The position numbers and the translations under genes are program-made. A DNA stretch of 64,000 nucleotides from Zymoseptoria tritici IPO323 (lineage: Eukaryota; Ascomycota; Dothideomycetes; Mycosphaerellales; Mycosphaerellaceae). Where the stretch lies: assembly GCF_000219625.1 (NCBI RefSeq), contig NC_018202.1, forward strand, positions 310,001 to 374,000, read 5' to 3'. This document shows, one piece after another, positions 44,282 to 55,595 of this stretch. Under the pieces are notes generated by a model, which was given only the letters and a program-made list of their open reading frames with translations, searched no databases and had not been told where the DNA came from. Within the stretch, counting starts at the first letter, position 1; every line of letters starts with the position of its first letter.

Positions 44282-44764
44282 GTGATCAACGGACATATCC
44301 AGTATTGCGTTGGTGTGGAGAACATGGCGGACGAGCTCCTCTCCTTCGGCAGAGGAGGTTTCGAAGCCGCACTGGCCATACGACACGCGTACGACACATA
44401 CAAGCTGGTACTGCGGACGGATCCAGGCCCAAGGCGAGATTGCAAGTCAATGAAGCGTTTCGAACGGAGAAGCTTTGAGAACAACGTAGTAACCATACAG
44501 GAGGTGAATACACTCCCCGGTATAACGTTCAACATCAGCACCGCCGAGCGAACCCAGCCACCCTTAGCCAGCGACTGGAAACTTGGCTCCTCTCTCTCTC
44601 TCTCTCGCTCCGCCAAAAGCGAACGCCCAACCGAACGCAAGCCCGACACGACCCCAGCGATCACGAACGGACACCTCGCTGCTGTTAGAGACGAAACGGG
44701 ACTTCTTCGACCCGAATCTGCCGCAGCGAGCTGGATAGAGGTGATATCCAGCTCCAACAACTAG
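44282..44764 (+). CDS. Hypothetical coding frame, 160 codons
   Basis: The frame reads ISRPSEVINGHIQYCVGVEN, then FGRGGFEAALAIRHAYDTYK and FENNVVTIQEVNTLPGITFN, followed by a Ser/Pro-rich tail. Composition is coding-like, but there is no ATG at its start and the upstream register differs. It may be an exon of the gene starting at 43487. No domain is recognised. Confidence 0.3.
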   Translation: MINGHIQYCVGVENMADELLSFGRGGFEAALAIRHAYDTYKLVLRTDPGPRRDCKSMKRFERRSFENNVVTIQEVNTLPGITFNISTAERTQPPLASDWKLGSSLSLSRSAKSERPTERKPDTTPAITNGHLAAVRDETGLLRPESAAASWIEVISSSNN

Positions 44765-45015
44765 ATCAAGGCCGTCGTGAAGTCGGAGAGTACCGGAGAG
44801 AGCACATTGTTTGAACCGCCTTTTCGGCGCTCGAGAGTCCGATTGAGGCAATGAGCAAGCAGTAACAGCGAAAGATTACCTCTATGAGCGGCATGTTCAT
44901 GCCGAGGAACAAGGAAAACTATGCTGCGGAAGATTTCAATCCCCAGTAATTGACGGCGACGGACGGCAGCAATGTCAATTCGTCGTGGGACTTCGACAGA
45001 TCATTATGATCACTT

Positions 45016-46163
45016 TTGACGACAATCCCCGAGCGGTCAAGGACAATACGACAAGACGAAATAGCACTGGCTTGGGCGATAAGTCTCTCCCAAACGTTCA
45101 TCTATGGACCGATTTTGAAGTACTCCGGCGGCGATGTCAAGGCCATCACCAGCTCAACATGCTGCAAGACAAATTCGCCGTCGGTCACTCCTCGAAGGCC
45201 ATCGGAAGTGGTGTCCTTCCGTTTCCAACTTCTTCTCTGCCCCAACGGGAACAGCCGGCTCCAAACCTCGTTCCAACGATCTGCTGCTCACGCCCTCTCA
45301 CCAATCGCACGCTCGCAGCACACTGGGCTGACCCTCGAGACCAACAGTGGTCTCCGAAAAACGGGCAAAGCCAAGCGCAAGAATCTACCTGAATGCGTCC
45401 CATCATCAACTCCAGTGCGGTCTGAGAGAGGTTCACGTTCGTTCCGAGGATCAGCTGCTGATTGATCAGGTCTTGGTACGGTGAGATCCCGAAGACTGCC
45501 GAGCCAAATCACTTCAAGTCCAACTTGTGTCGAGGCGGCGAGGAGATGAGCTGAGCTGAGCTGCTTCTCGTCTTTCTAAATACCTCCGGGGCACAAGGTG
45601 CCACGACCAGCCGCGATTGAGATTCCAGCCGCGATGGAGATCGCACCCGAGATGCAGATGCCACCCGTTCGCACTTGTCGTTGCCGATCGACAGAGTCAA
45701 TGGGCTCATGATCTCTACGCATCGCACTCATCGTCGTCGCTGCTATACTGGCACAAAAACTCCAGGAGGACCGAGTGCAAGTCACCGTACCAGCGGATCG
45801 CCGCTCGCTTTGCGATCCCGACGAGCAGAACCTGCTTCAATACCTCGAACCTCGCCGAGGACTTCCCAACCTCCCAGGCGTACTCTTCCCAAAGCAAACG
45901 GACTTGCGAGGGTCTTACGGGTTCGGAGAGGCTCTGCCATCTGCTGGATACAAGGGAAGGGTGCTCAGCAGAGCATTGAACACCTCATCGAGACTCACTG
46001 GGCGGTCATTCCCGATGGACCGTACCGCACCCAGCTAATATGGTCAGAGCTCCACCAGCCCGCCGTCGCGCCGCAGCAGTATCCAGTACTGTTATCCTTC
46101 TCCAGCGGCCTCGGACCACAACTACGCTGCAAGCACCTTCGCTGTCCCGCAATCCACGTCTGA
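45016..46163 (+). pseudogene. Fragmented coding sequence in several registers
   Basis: Coding-like blocks appear in turn: DEIALAWAISLSQTFIYGPI near 45060, SPYQRIAARFAIPTSRTCF near 45790, and IETHWAVIPDGPYRTQLIW near 45990. They are in different frames, and antisense frames are open too. Probably one or more broken genes. No family is assigned. Confidence 0.2.
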
Positions 46164-46630
46164 TACATCAACAGCATATCTGAACAGCTTGTTGATGACC
46201 GCCTTGTCATTCAAATTCCGCGGCTTGCTCGGTATGGAATGAAATCCCAGCGCCCCATGAGTTGCGTGTTGCTGATCGCCTTGTTTGACCATGTCCTCCA
46301 GATGGATCCGCTTATTCTCGAGCTTTCAGGTGTATTATGCTCAGGTCGCGCTCGGGTCGAGATGGCCGATACGAGCAGCACATCAACAACTGTCTGCATT
46401 GAGCGAATGGGTAGGACACTCTGAGTACAGGTAGAGGCATTAGTCTTCTACCATATTCTCCTTGGCTGAGCTTCAACGATTCAACCTAACGTTTTGGAGG
46501 AGCTCGCCCTGATTGTCGCTTCGCTTCAGGGAGGAGCCTCGGACGTCTGTTGAGGCCTTCTCATTTCGTGGAACGACTCTGATTGCCCATCGTTCTTTAC
46601 CTCCGATAACCATTGCGAACCTGATGTATC

Positions 46631-46957
46631 ATGTATCTGAGGATGGTGTGCTTGAACATGTCACCCGCATCCACTCCACTAATTTTCCGCCTCGAACTTG
46701 TAAGATACTCCTTTGATCTTTTTATCACGTCCTCTTCTTTGGCTCGCAGACCTCGCCTTTCTTTGCCTGTCCTATTTACTGTTCCTGTCCCTCACCTCCT
46801 TCAAGACAACGAATTCTCCACCGCAGACGATCATAACATCGTTGTTGAACTCGACAAGGTGCTATTCGAGAAGAAGACTAGCGTGTGCTGCCGTAGGTCG
46901 ATCAGTACGTCCGCACAGCATAGGCTACTACCGAGCCAAGATCTGTCTGTCTGGTAG
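46631..46957 (+). CDS. Hypothetical coding frame
   Basis: The 3' two thirds look coding: LQDNEFSTADDHNIVVELDK and VLFEKKTSVCCRRSISTS before TAG. Its start is uncertain. No domain is seen. Confidence 0.2.
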   Translation: MYLRMVCLNMSPASTPLIFRLELVRYSFDLFITSSSLARRPRLSLPVLFTVPVPHLLQDNEFSTADDHNIVVELDKVLFEKKTSVCCRRSISTSAQHRLLPSQDLSVW

Positions 46958-48559
46958 TCGTCTTGCAGTCCTTTGAAGCTCTTCGGCTCGCATGATACGG
47001 TGATACCTCTACGAGCAAGCGACTGGTAAGACGGCTCAATCAACGTCAGATCTGAGGACGAGACGGTAAGGGAGACGGTCGCCAAAATGCCCGGGATGAA
47101 TAAGGTATAAGCAACAGCAGCGGACTACGAAGGAGCAGTCGGCGCTGGAGGCTTTTGGTAAGCGGCTGGGCGACACGAGCGTGCTGCTCGACACGGGCTC
47201 TAACGATAGGGACCTCACCCGGAAACAATGTCATAGCGGCAATTATAGCGGAGGGCTTCTTTCTCTTCGTCAATCCTACCCGGCAGCCAACAGCTTGCGC
47301 GAAATCAAATTGCAGCCACTGCAACTCATCCGCTGCCGCGCTGAAGCAGTGTGGAACATGCCAGAGCACAGCAGCGAGGAGACGACGTTTTGACGATATC
47401 ACAATTTGCTCAAGCAGCTGATCTGTGCTCCGGAGCACGAGTACGATATGCCGGAGACGAACAAGATGACTGGTGGAGCATGAACAAGGCTGTCGCAGCG
47501 ATGCTCACGCACCATGATTGAAGTGGGTGATCCGGGTATTGATGGCGATCAAAACGTTAGCCTTTGATTTCTAAGATACAGTCGACGATCATGCACCACT
47601 AAATTCCAGCACTGCCAGCGTCCGTGTTCTTGACAGTGATCTTGTGCTTACGTTGACAGCCGAGATCAGATAAACATCTCCCACGGACGGACAGCAAAGA
47701 AGACTTGATGAATTGATGCCGGATCTCCCAAACTTGCCGTGCGACAGACCTTTCCTTCGGCCTGTGCTGAACGCGTACGGGAACACTTGGCTGGTCGTAC
47801 GGCTCGTGCTCACTTTGCTTGTGTCAGGCCGGAGCTTCGATTTAGCGAAGTGCTGGTTCTGCGTTCGGCGACCTCCTCGCGACGATGCTCAAGCCCGACT
47901 CCGTGAGCATTGGTTGGCGAGGGTGCGTTGAGAGCTCGGCAAGCGTTGTCCAAGAAACTTTGGCTGGGCAGCCTGAAGCGCCGGGAGCTTGCTGACCTCG
48001 CCGTGTAGTTCCCGGGACGAGGTCGTGGCGTGTCCTGCTAAGGAGTCTCTTGCTGTACGGGTTTCGCCGGTGGGTGTGGTTGCGGATGAGGAAGAGGAGA
48101 TGGTCGAGCGGAGGAAGGCTGTGATATGTGATGCTGCTGTCTCAGCTCACTGACCGGGTACTCACTGCTCACCTTGCTTGCTTTCCCTAGTTGCCGCCAT
48201 AGACTGCTTGGCATTCCTCATCCTCTCCTACCTGTGCTGCTTGTCAACATTCTCGTTCCGGAGGTTGTGGGGAAGCCCGCGGTGTCGACGGCGGACAAGC
48301 GTCCTCCAGAAGAACATAGGGCGCGTCCATGCTTTGCAAGTTCGATGTAGTCCTCGTTTGGAGCATAGCATCAAACCGTTGAAACGCCATCGCGTGCATC
48401 TCTGTTCGTTCAGATCTCCTCCTCCCTCCTGCTTCTGAAGATGTCCTGGAAATCGGCCAGAAAGGAAGGTGCCCCGGGAGTGTTCACTCTGGTAGTCCGG
48501 GAACTTGATTATGCTAAGGGCACACGCATGGTTGAAAAGGACGTCCAGTGAGAGGAAGG
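46958..48559. other. No supported gene
   Basis: Short conflicting frames. A minus frame at 48587-48228 borders the C48-like relic upstream and may hold its damaged 3' end. Confidence 0.25.
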
Positions 48560-48990
48560 CTGTCAGAATGTCTGATATCTGCCACATCTGACGACGTGTT
48601 CTCGCTGAATGTTACTTGATAGACACCGTTAATGAGGTTATTCTGGTTCAAAGCTGGTAGCTGTTGTGCATGACTTCAAGACATGCGGATCAATGTTGTT
48701 AAATAGCACGCGGAGATGTTGCGCTGATCGAAGCCGTGACCTGCTCAGGGCCCGTTGCAAGCGCTTGGCCTTGCGAGCGCATGGCAAGCTATTGACCGGG
48801 AACATGTCGAAGACGGCAAAGGATGCGGTGTTGATAGCCAGGTTCCCTTGCACAGGCGAGGCCAGGTAGAATTGTCAAAGAAACGATCCCAACCCCTTGA
48901 GTGATTTCGCTTGCGACGGTATCGTTCTGAGAGATCTCATTGTCCTCAAGGTATAGCAAGTCGAAGTTGTAGTATTGTAGCCGCTCCGTG
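48560..48990 (-). pseudogene. Relic of a C48 (Ulp1-like) family protein
   Basis: From about 48976 the frame encodes LLYLEDNEISQNDTVASEI and GVGIVSLTILPGLACA. After a one-base shift near 48855 it continues GNLAINTASFAVFDMFPVNS and RKAKRLQRALSRS. LAIN then FAVFD matches the C48 strand pair ending in the catalytic Asp, but the His-Trp before it is missing. About 70 residues on, near 48640-48610, a third register gives NNLINGVYQVTF. This aligns with DDSINCGIFVIP of the copy at 41 kb but lacks the Cys by deletion. It is inactive and fragmented. The match is by eye. Confidence 0.45.
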
Positions 48991-50560
48991 GAGGGTAGAG
49001 AAGGTTGTAGCATCATCAACCAAGCGCGGTAACCAAGCGCGGTGACCACGCTGCTCACCACGCTGCTGACCTGGATGCGTCGGTGGTGGGTCATCGTCTT
49101 TGGAGCCAGAGTTGGACCGCGGGAGGGGCCGTATTCGCGACGGGAGATAGTGCAGTGAGTTTCCACTCGGTTGGATAGGACGGCATAGGTCGGAGAAACA
49201 GGTTCTCTTGTCCGAACCAGAGGTCAAGTCAGTCAGTGATCATGTCGTGACTACCGTCGATCTCGCTGCCGATGCACCAATCGATGCGTTCGATACATCG
49301 AGGTCCTCCACACTCGCCGTTTCTCGCGAGAGTGGGTTCAATTGCAGGCATGCGGAGATTCGATGTGAACGACGTATAGCAGAGTATCCTCATTTTCCAA
49401 CACTGGCCGAAGGTGTTCCGGGTATCACTTCTTCTCGTCCCGAATATGGTTTGCAATCCGCCCTCCTCAAAAGTGTACGCCGTACACCATCTTCATCACC
49501 CCTGACAAGCTTTATCTTCACCAACTCAAACCTGCATTCTGTTGCTGTTCCCGGTGGAGCTGGTAGTGATTGTTCCTATTGCTGTATAGTTGCTGCTTGC
49601 CACGGCTGTGCGGAGAGGAGAAGCCCTGCTCGATGTTACAACATGGCTGAATGGTGATGAACATGTTGGTGAAGGAGGAGGGACTGGCCATCCGGCTGAC
49701 GATGCGGTCTACAGCGTGTTGGGACAGAGTTCGCTGCATACTGTCGAAGATGGCGTCCTCAGCCAAGCGTTGAACATCAAGACCAGGGAGATGCGAAGTA
49801 GAATTGTACACTCATCATTCTATTCCATGGCCTGCTGATTTCACGGAGGACCCGCGGTCAGTGATGGTGTTCTGCAAACCACTCCAGCGAAGCTGCTTTA
49901 TGCTGTCCATAGTCCCTGGTCAAACGCTCGCCAACCATTGTGTCTCGTATGTTCTGCACCTGGAAAAAAAACAGCCTCGACCCGCTGAACAGAGGTTTTC
50001 CATGAACAGACTTACGGCAGTGATGTGTTTCACGATGTCACCATCTCGTCCTTGTCCTCCATTCCATCGGTGTGCGCCGTCGTCATCGTGCTCTTGTGTA
50101 TCATCGTGCTCCTCAAAGGCACCGACGAGGTGAGTGCTGTTGGGATGGTCCAGCAACTCGCGGACTGTTTCGAGCAACACTTGACATTGACGTCTGTAGG
50201 AGATGTGGTGACGGCGGATGTGGTATGGGCGCGGATTGGAACGGCTTCGTGGTTCTCGTGGACGGCTCCGAACGAGATCTTCGTGAGACGGGTGGTGTTG
50301 TTAATAAAGTCGATCCAGATCGTCTTCACACGAAGCATGCTCTACTTGAGTGGTAAGATCTGCGACGATACGGATGGGCGGAAGAGAGGTGCGGCTTGGT
50401 GGTGGACGGAAAAGAGATGCAGCGCGGCGATGGATGGAAGAGAGGTGCAGCGCGGTGGTGGTTCATCTCATCGTACGTCGCAGGGCACGACGCGCGACTG
50501 TGAGGCTGTCTGGATTGGACTTACCGTCAACACCATCCACTCCGAGGTCAGTGTGATTCA
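48991..50560. other. No certain gene
   Basis: Both strands have open frames at 49208-49657 (for example LQTIFGTRRSDTRNTFG on the minus strand). No motif is found. These could be the N-terminal part of the C48-like relic or noise. Confidence 0.25.
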
Positions 50561-50713
50561 GGAATGTCGTTTAGGAATGTCGTTCTGAAATGTCGTTCTG
50601 CAATGTCGTTCTGCAATGCCGTTCTGAAATGCCGTTCTGAAACGTCGTTCTGAAATGTCATTCAGGAATGTCGTTCTGAAATGTCGTTCTGAAATGTCAT
50701 TCTGAAATGACGC
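50561..50713. repeat. 13-bp tandem array, about 12 units (cluster A)
   Basis: Eleven full units and one partial unit of GAAATGTCGTTCT follow each other without gaps. Variants are GGAATGTCGTTCT, GCAATGCCGTTCT and GAAATGTCATTCT. Related motifs recur at 52.4, 55.36 and 55.53 kb. Confidence 0.95.
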
Positions 50714-50791
50714 GCAGCCACCCTCTCGCTGACGTGCCCAACGCCATCAATTTGCCCTTCAACACATCAATTTGCCCTTCATCACATCAAT

Positions 50792-51495
50792 TTGCCCTTC
50801 ATCACCCTCTCTCTACGGCCGGAAGCAACAAGCGCACGCGAGCAGGCTGGCGATCAGCGCGACCACGCACAGACACCCACCAAGCAAAGTCGTCGAGACA
50901 TATACTTAAGGAGATGGGAACGCGGCCGCGGAGGTGTCGCCGTTGTGCTTCAGGACAAGCCCGAGGAGCCTTCTGAAAAACGCCTCGTCCGGCCTCAACC
51001 CACGGCCATCGAGAAGGAGCCAAGACCGCAGACGCAGAACGAGCATGCGCAGGAGCAGCACATTCTGGACTTCAGGCGGTCTGGCGTCGCATGACGCTGT
51101 TCTCGCCACGGTCACCGACATGAGCAGTGTTGCGGCCGCCGCGAGCATTCAGCTGAAACCATACACGAGCCTTTCTCACACGCAAGAAAGACCCGGAGGA
51201 CGAGATCAGCACCTTGAATACGACATCGCCAGGAGGATCTGAAGTAAAACGGAAGACGACCGGCAGCGAGTCCGACGATGAGGTGGAACCTTCACTCAAC
51301 CCGTTTGAGCGCCGCGAGACGACCTACCGGAGACGATTCATTTTACAGGATCACGATGCGCCGAGCTTCTCAAACCCGGAAGAAGAGCAAGGAAATCATC
51401 ACAATCTCGATGAGCGGGCCATGAACCGCAATTCCCAGGATGTCGAGTCGAGCTTCTTGCCGCATGCCGGAGGCGAACCGTTCAGGAGCAGATAA
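50792..51495 (+). pseudogene. Charged coding fragment
   Basis: Two registers carry coding-like sequence: SEKRLVRPQPTAIEKEPRPQ (to 51094), then GSEVKRKTTGSESDDEVEP and RRETTYRRRFILQDHDAPSF (to 51495). Highly charged and probably disordered. It sits between 13-bp clusters A and B. No family is seen. Confidence 0.25.
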
Positions 51496-53084
51496 TACAT
51501 ACCTGGTTTTGGCGCAACCAACAAGCATAAGAAGAGGAGGCAGAGGAAAGCAGTGACTTGGATATTCTGGTAGGAGAATGCCGGAACTCTGCGGCCAGAC
51601 GACTCGACAATTGCAAGGAGGCTGAGTTTGCATACATACACAAGGCGCCAAAAAGACGGATCAAAGAAGCATTAAGGCCGCAAGACCGCACAGCTGGGAG
51701 GCATGTCCAAAGCAACCAGGCGCAGGCTTTGGCTACGTTTCATCTGTCCGGTGGCCAGCTGCATAGGTGTATAAGTTTCGTCCACGCAGGCATACGCAGG
51801 GACGTGGAGTTTCGCCATCAAGAGTCGGGCGTATGAGCGAATTGGCGCATGAGCAGTCCAGACTGACGTTTTAGAATTCGGAGCGAGACAGACCAATCGA
51901 AGAACGACTGCAGGGATTCAGGCAACGAGACTCTTCCATCGAGAAGAACCTCCAACAACATGCGAGCTCAGGCGCGAATCATTTGAGAGGCCACATGCTT
52001 CGGCATAGTTGTTTGGAAGGTCGCTCCCCATGCCGCGCACCAAAGCTCGGCGTGGTATTCCTGACGATGGAGTGGGGCAGGATCAGGTTTAACAGCTTAA
52101 CACTAATGGTATCTTCATGTTTCTGCTCCAAACCAAAGTCTAATCCGTCACTGCCTCTAAGTCCAATCCGTCGGAAGATGACAGCTTCAGCGATGGAGAC
52201 AGGTAAAAGTGATGTGGTTGGGCGGAGAGACTGCCTTGCTGAGATGTTGAATTCTGTACGCCGCGGCTACGATCGAATGCATAGCAGGGAGAGTGATGAA
52301 CGATCGCCGCGATTGGTCAACGAGCGGAGTCAAGGGAGAGTAATTGTTTATGTTGCGTATAAGATGGGTGGCGTGGGAGTAGTCAGGGTAAGTCGCGTAT
52401 GTCTGAAATGACATTCCTGAACGACATTCCTGGTTAAAATGTCGTTCAAGAACGACATTCCTGTTTGTTCCTCTCATCCAACACTAACAACCTTATAGAT
52501 ACTACTCTCTAAAATATATGTTTACATAACGACCCGGACCTGTTACAGAGCAGTGGTAAAAAGGCGTAACCTCGTCGTAGCATAATACAATACCTCGCCG
52601 CCGAAAATGCACCACGGGGGAGCCTTAGGCCACCAGATCCTGGTGCGGCTGGCTCGGCTGCAGATTAAGGTACACGCATCGCCACGATTGCCTACATATC
52701 GTGGCTTCGCGTCTTCCTTCATCGTCCTGGTCATTGACATTGACAGCCCGCACGTCCGCAACTGGCGGTCTATGGCGATGAAGGTAGGTGGCTTGTAGTA
52801 CCCATCCCCGTGTAAGTGTCGATGAATTCATTTCTTCTCACACAGTCGGGGCATGTTGGTGTACAAAAGCGAGAATTCCCCTCATGGTAGGGTATTCCAT
52901 TATGTCCGCGTCCCATCAGCTAGTGAGGTGGGAGTCACGAGAATCTGAAGGGAAGGAGCAGAGGAAGTCACGGCGCCCTTTCTCGAACTTCTCCTCGTCA
53001 TACACGACTCCAACCTCACTTTCATAATTTCCTCACTGGCCCTTGAAGATTTCTTTCATCACTCCCCAATTCTCCTCTTCCGCA
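51496..53084. other. No certain gene; contains 13-bp cluster B
   Basis: Weak frames only, such as a 92-codon plus frame at 51558-51836 and one at 52607-52798. The leader of the gene at 53085 is pyrimidine-rich (CTCACTTTCATAATTTCC). Confidence 0.35.
52404..52462. repeat. 13-bp motif cluster B, mixed orientation
   Basis: Three reverse-orientation motifs (one AATGACATTC and two AACGACATTC) surround one forward AATGTCGTT. A reverse motif at 52420 and the forward motif at 52439 form an inverted pair able to fold back. Confidence 0.85.
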
Positions 53085-55058
53085 ATGCCGAACAAGAGAC
53101 GCCGGCTTGGGCCGAAACCGACCGATGATGACAAGGCGCTTCTGGACAATTTCTACAATGACAGCGCCGCCGGCCAACGCCGCCGCACACAAAACGATCT
53201 GGACCAAATCCGTGCCGCGCTCGAACGCTCCGACCGAACGGTGACCGAGGCTACGACGGTGAAGCGGCGGGCGTTGGAGAAGGGAAGATGGCAACTACGA
53301 ATCGAGGATCTTTTTGCCAACTTTGGCGACAAGTACAAGAGCGAGAGATTCCTTGTGGAGCTGTACAAGGCAGAAAAGACGGTAAGGCGGGGTGCAGGAT
53401 TCAAGGCGTTTCGGGCGGCAATTCAGCAAGCGGCGGAGGCAAGGAAACTGGACCGCGCAAAGGTGGTCTACACACCTGCAGATGTCTCTGATGCCGCGTG
53501 CTCGATGGCGAGTAAAGAGGGAGATGGCTTAGACGAGAACGACCAGGACCTCAAGGAGGACGACGAAGAAGAAGATGCAGACGGCGAAGACAAGTACAAC
53601 CAGGACAAACAGGACGACGAGAGCGGCGAGCTGTACAAGGATGGAAAGCTGGACAAGGATGAAGAGCTGGCCAAGAATGAAGAGCTGGACAAGAACGAGG
53701 AGCTTGGAAAGGACGAAGATCTCTCCATGGAAATTGAGAAAGCAAGAGGCGTGGACCACAACGTATCGGATGATCCGTCTGGGACTTCATACCGAGACTG
53801 GGACATGTGTGACAGCAACGACGACAACGACGACGACGACGACATGGCCTTGCTCGAGCATTTCAACACCGGCGGCAGCTTCGTGCACTCATTGGTAAAA
53901 GGTGAAGTTTCGGGCACGTCGGGCGTGTCAGGCGTGTTGGGCTTTTCCAACGAACCCCGCGTCATCCCGATGAAAGAATTCGAAGATTTTTTGAACGGTC
54001 GTCGAAGCAACATCAACTCGAAAGCCAGCATTCTCGAAGCCATCTCCACCAGCGATATCTTGACCAGCAATCCATCCTACAACCACACATCGCTCAGCAT
54101 GCTTATGACGGATGTGGATCTTGACATCGCCCGACAGTCTCTGCTCACCAGCAACGACTTCACCGCCGCAGCTCTGAACACCATTCTGGGCACATTCCGA
54201 CCGCTTACTTGGTACATCCATCCGCCTTGTACGTTGCAAGATGGCCAGCTGGTACCCGACGGACAACACCCTCCTACGAGCAGACACGACCTTCTCCTGC
54301 CGGTTCACGTCGCCACCAACCATCAGCAGCAATGGTGCCTAGCCTTTCTCCGGAGACGCTCCGCCACGGAATTCTACCTCTCGATCCCTGGATTTTCGCA
54401 AGAGGATAAAGAAGCAGCGACCGAGGTCGAAGGAGCGGTGCGACAATGGTGCGAGACGTGGAAGGACGACACCAAATCCGTCAGCGTCATCATCCCGCCA
54501 GCAGTACTCGACACGGACTTGAACACTTCCCATTCCCTGCTCCTGCGGGCGATTCTTGCCATGGCCGAAGTACCCCTCTGCACACCCTTCGATCGCGACA
54601 CTGGCCGTGTTATCCTCCAGCGAATCCTCTCTGAGATGTCACCACATGGCACCGCTGCGAAACCCGAGCCAGCCAAATTCGCCGTCGTCGAAGACTACCC
54701 CAACTTGAGCGACGCCGTCACCCCCGAGCATTCCAAGGGCATGGTACAGCAATTTCTGGACAGGGTACGGCCCGCCTGCGACAACTTTGACAGGAGGCAT
54801 GCTGCAGTGCACGCTGTCCGGACCGCACTAGCTACCACGCGAGATGGGGTGCAGCTGACTATTTCGCTGCAATGGGCACCTGCTGGGATCAATGCAAGCG
54901 TTCTCGAAGCCATCAAAGTCGTAGCTGGGGATGGGGAGGACAGGGTCAAGGTCATGAACAGGCTGATTCAAGGGCTCGACGAATTGCTGGCGTGCATGCG
55001 GGCGGACAATGCGTTGCTCAGGAAGCATGTCGAGAAGGGTATGGTATATGTAGCGTGA
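53085..55058 (+). CDS. C48 (Ulp1-like) family protein without catalytic residues
   Basis: An intact 657-codon frame from an ATG in CGCAATGCC context to TGA. The frame is open a little further upstream but without an ATG. The start has a basic nuclear-type patch (NKRRRLGPKP). A helical region follows (FLVELYKAEKTVRRG, AIQQAAEARKLDRAKVVYTP) that resembles the same region of the gene at 41-43 kb. Residues about 144-255 are an acidic linker with six-residue repeats (KDEELAKNEELDKNEEL). Residues about 345-510 form a C48-like domain: DLLLPVHVATNHQQQWCLAF, then EFYLS where Asp is expected, and NTSHSLLLRAIL where NCG is expected. His, Asp and Cys are therefore all absent from their places. The tail is helical. 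It is probably a nuclear, non-catalytic protein that could still bind a SUMO-like partner. Confidence 0.7.
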   Translation: MPNKRRRLGPKPTDDDKALLDNFYNDSAAGQRRRTQNDLDQIRAALERSDRTVTEATTVKRRALEKGRWQLRIEDLFANFGDKYKSERFLVELYKAEKTVRRGAGFKAFRAAIQQAAEARKLDRAKVVYTPADVSDAACSMASKEGDGLDENDQDLKEDDEEEDADGEDKYNQDKQDDESGELYKDGKLDKDEELAKNEELDKNEELGKDEDLSMEIEKARGVDHNVSDDPSGTSYRDWDMCDSNDDNDDDDDMALLEHFNTGGSFVHSLVKGEVSGTSGVSGVLGFSNEPRVIPMKEFEDFLNGRRSNINSKASILEAISTSDILTSNPSYNHTSLSMLMTDVDLDIARQSLLTSNDFTAAALNTILGTFRPLTWYIHPPCTLQDGQLVPDGQHPPTSRHDLLLPVHVATNHQQQWCLAFLRRRSATEFYLSIPGFSQEDKEAATEVEGAVRQWCETWKDDTKSVSVIIPPAVLDTDLNTSHSLLLRAILAMAEVPLCTPFDRDTGRVILQRILSEMSPHGTAAKPEPAKFAVVEDYPNLSDAVTPEHSKGMVQQFLDRVRPACDNFDRRHAAVHAVRTALATTRDGVQLTISLQWAPAGINASVLEAIKVVAGDGEDRVKVMNRLIQGLDELLACMRADNALLRKHVEKGMVYVA

Positions 55059-55356
55059 GTGGTGGGATCGCGGCACGACCGCCGTGGCTGGGAAGTGGAA
55101 TGGAGGGTTGAGAGACGAGCGGGACAATGACGGTTGACGAATACCAACGTGCCGACGAGCATGGAGGACCAACATGAATATATCCTGCATGTATGGATTA
55201 AAATGAATGCTTTGTGAACGCTCATGGCCCATATCCTCTCCTCACAGCAGAGCGGGAGCAGCAGTAATGTCCGTTCCACTCTTCAGGGAGATTCCTCCAC
55301 TGCAGGCAGAGGGGTTTGCACCCAGTGGAATAGTGTGGCTACCTCGGAGATAGGCG

Positions 55357-55410
55357 GGAATGGCGTTCAGAACGACATTCCGAAATGTCGTTTTGAAAAC
55401 GACATTCTAG
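55357..55410. repeat. 13-bp motif cluster C, inverted pairs
   Basis: GGAATGGCGTTC faces AACGACATTC, and CGAAATGTCGTTTT faces GAAAACGACATTC. The two back-to-back pairs could form hairpins. It lies 300 bp after the stop codon of the gene at 53085-55058. Confidence 0.9.
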
Positions 55411-55524
55411 CCTGCTGCGGGTTGGCACATCCGACGGATCACCGCTGGTTGTAATCCGAGTCCCTGCTATATCCCAGCCTTACAAGGAGCGGTGGCTACC
55501 CCGGTGTGGCCCGTTATATATACA

Positions 55525-55595
55525 GGAATAGCGTTCCAAAAACGACATTTCGGAACGTCGTGTCAGAACGACATTCTGGAACGACGTTCTGAACG
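55525..55595. repeat. 13-bp motif cluster D
   Basis: Contains GGAATAGCGTTCC, AACGACATTT, CGGAACGTCG, AACGACATTC and AACGACGTTC. Most units are in reverse orientation relative to cluster A. Confidence 0.85.

Noticed and set aside
45715..45897. Minus-strand frame with WEVGKSSARFEVLKQVLL
   Set aside because: The plus-strand frame over the same bases has stronger G/C preference at third codon positions. The minus reading is probably its mirror image.
50561..50713. CRISPR-like interpretation of the 13-bp array
   Set aside because: Units are directly adjacent without spacers and vary in sequence. This is a eukaryotic tandem array.
53043..53084. Upstream start of the 53-kb gene at 53043
   Set aside because: The codon there is TTG. 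The first ATG, at 53085, has a good context.
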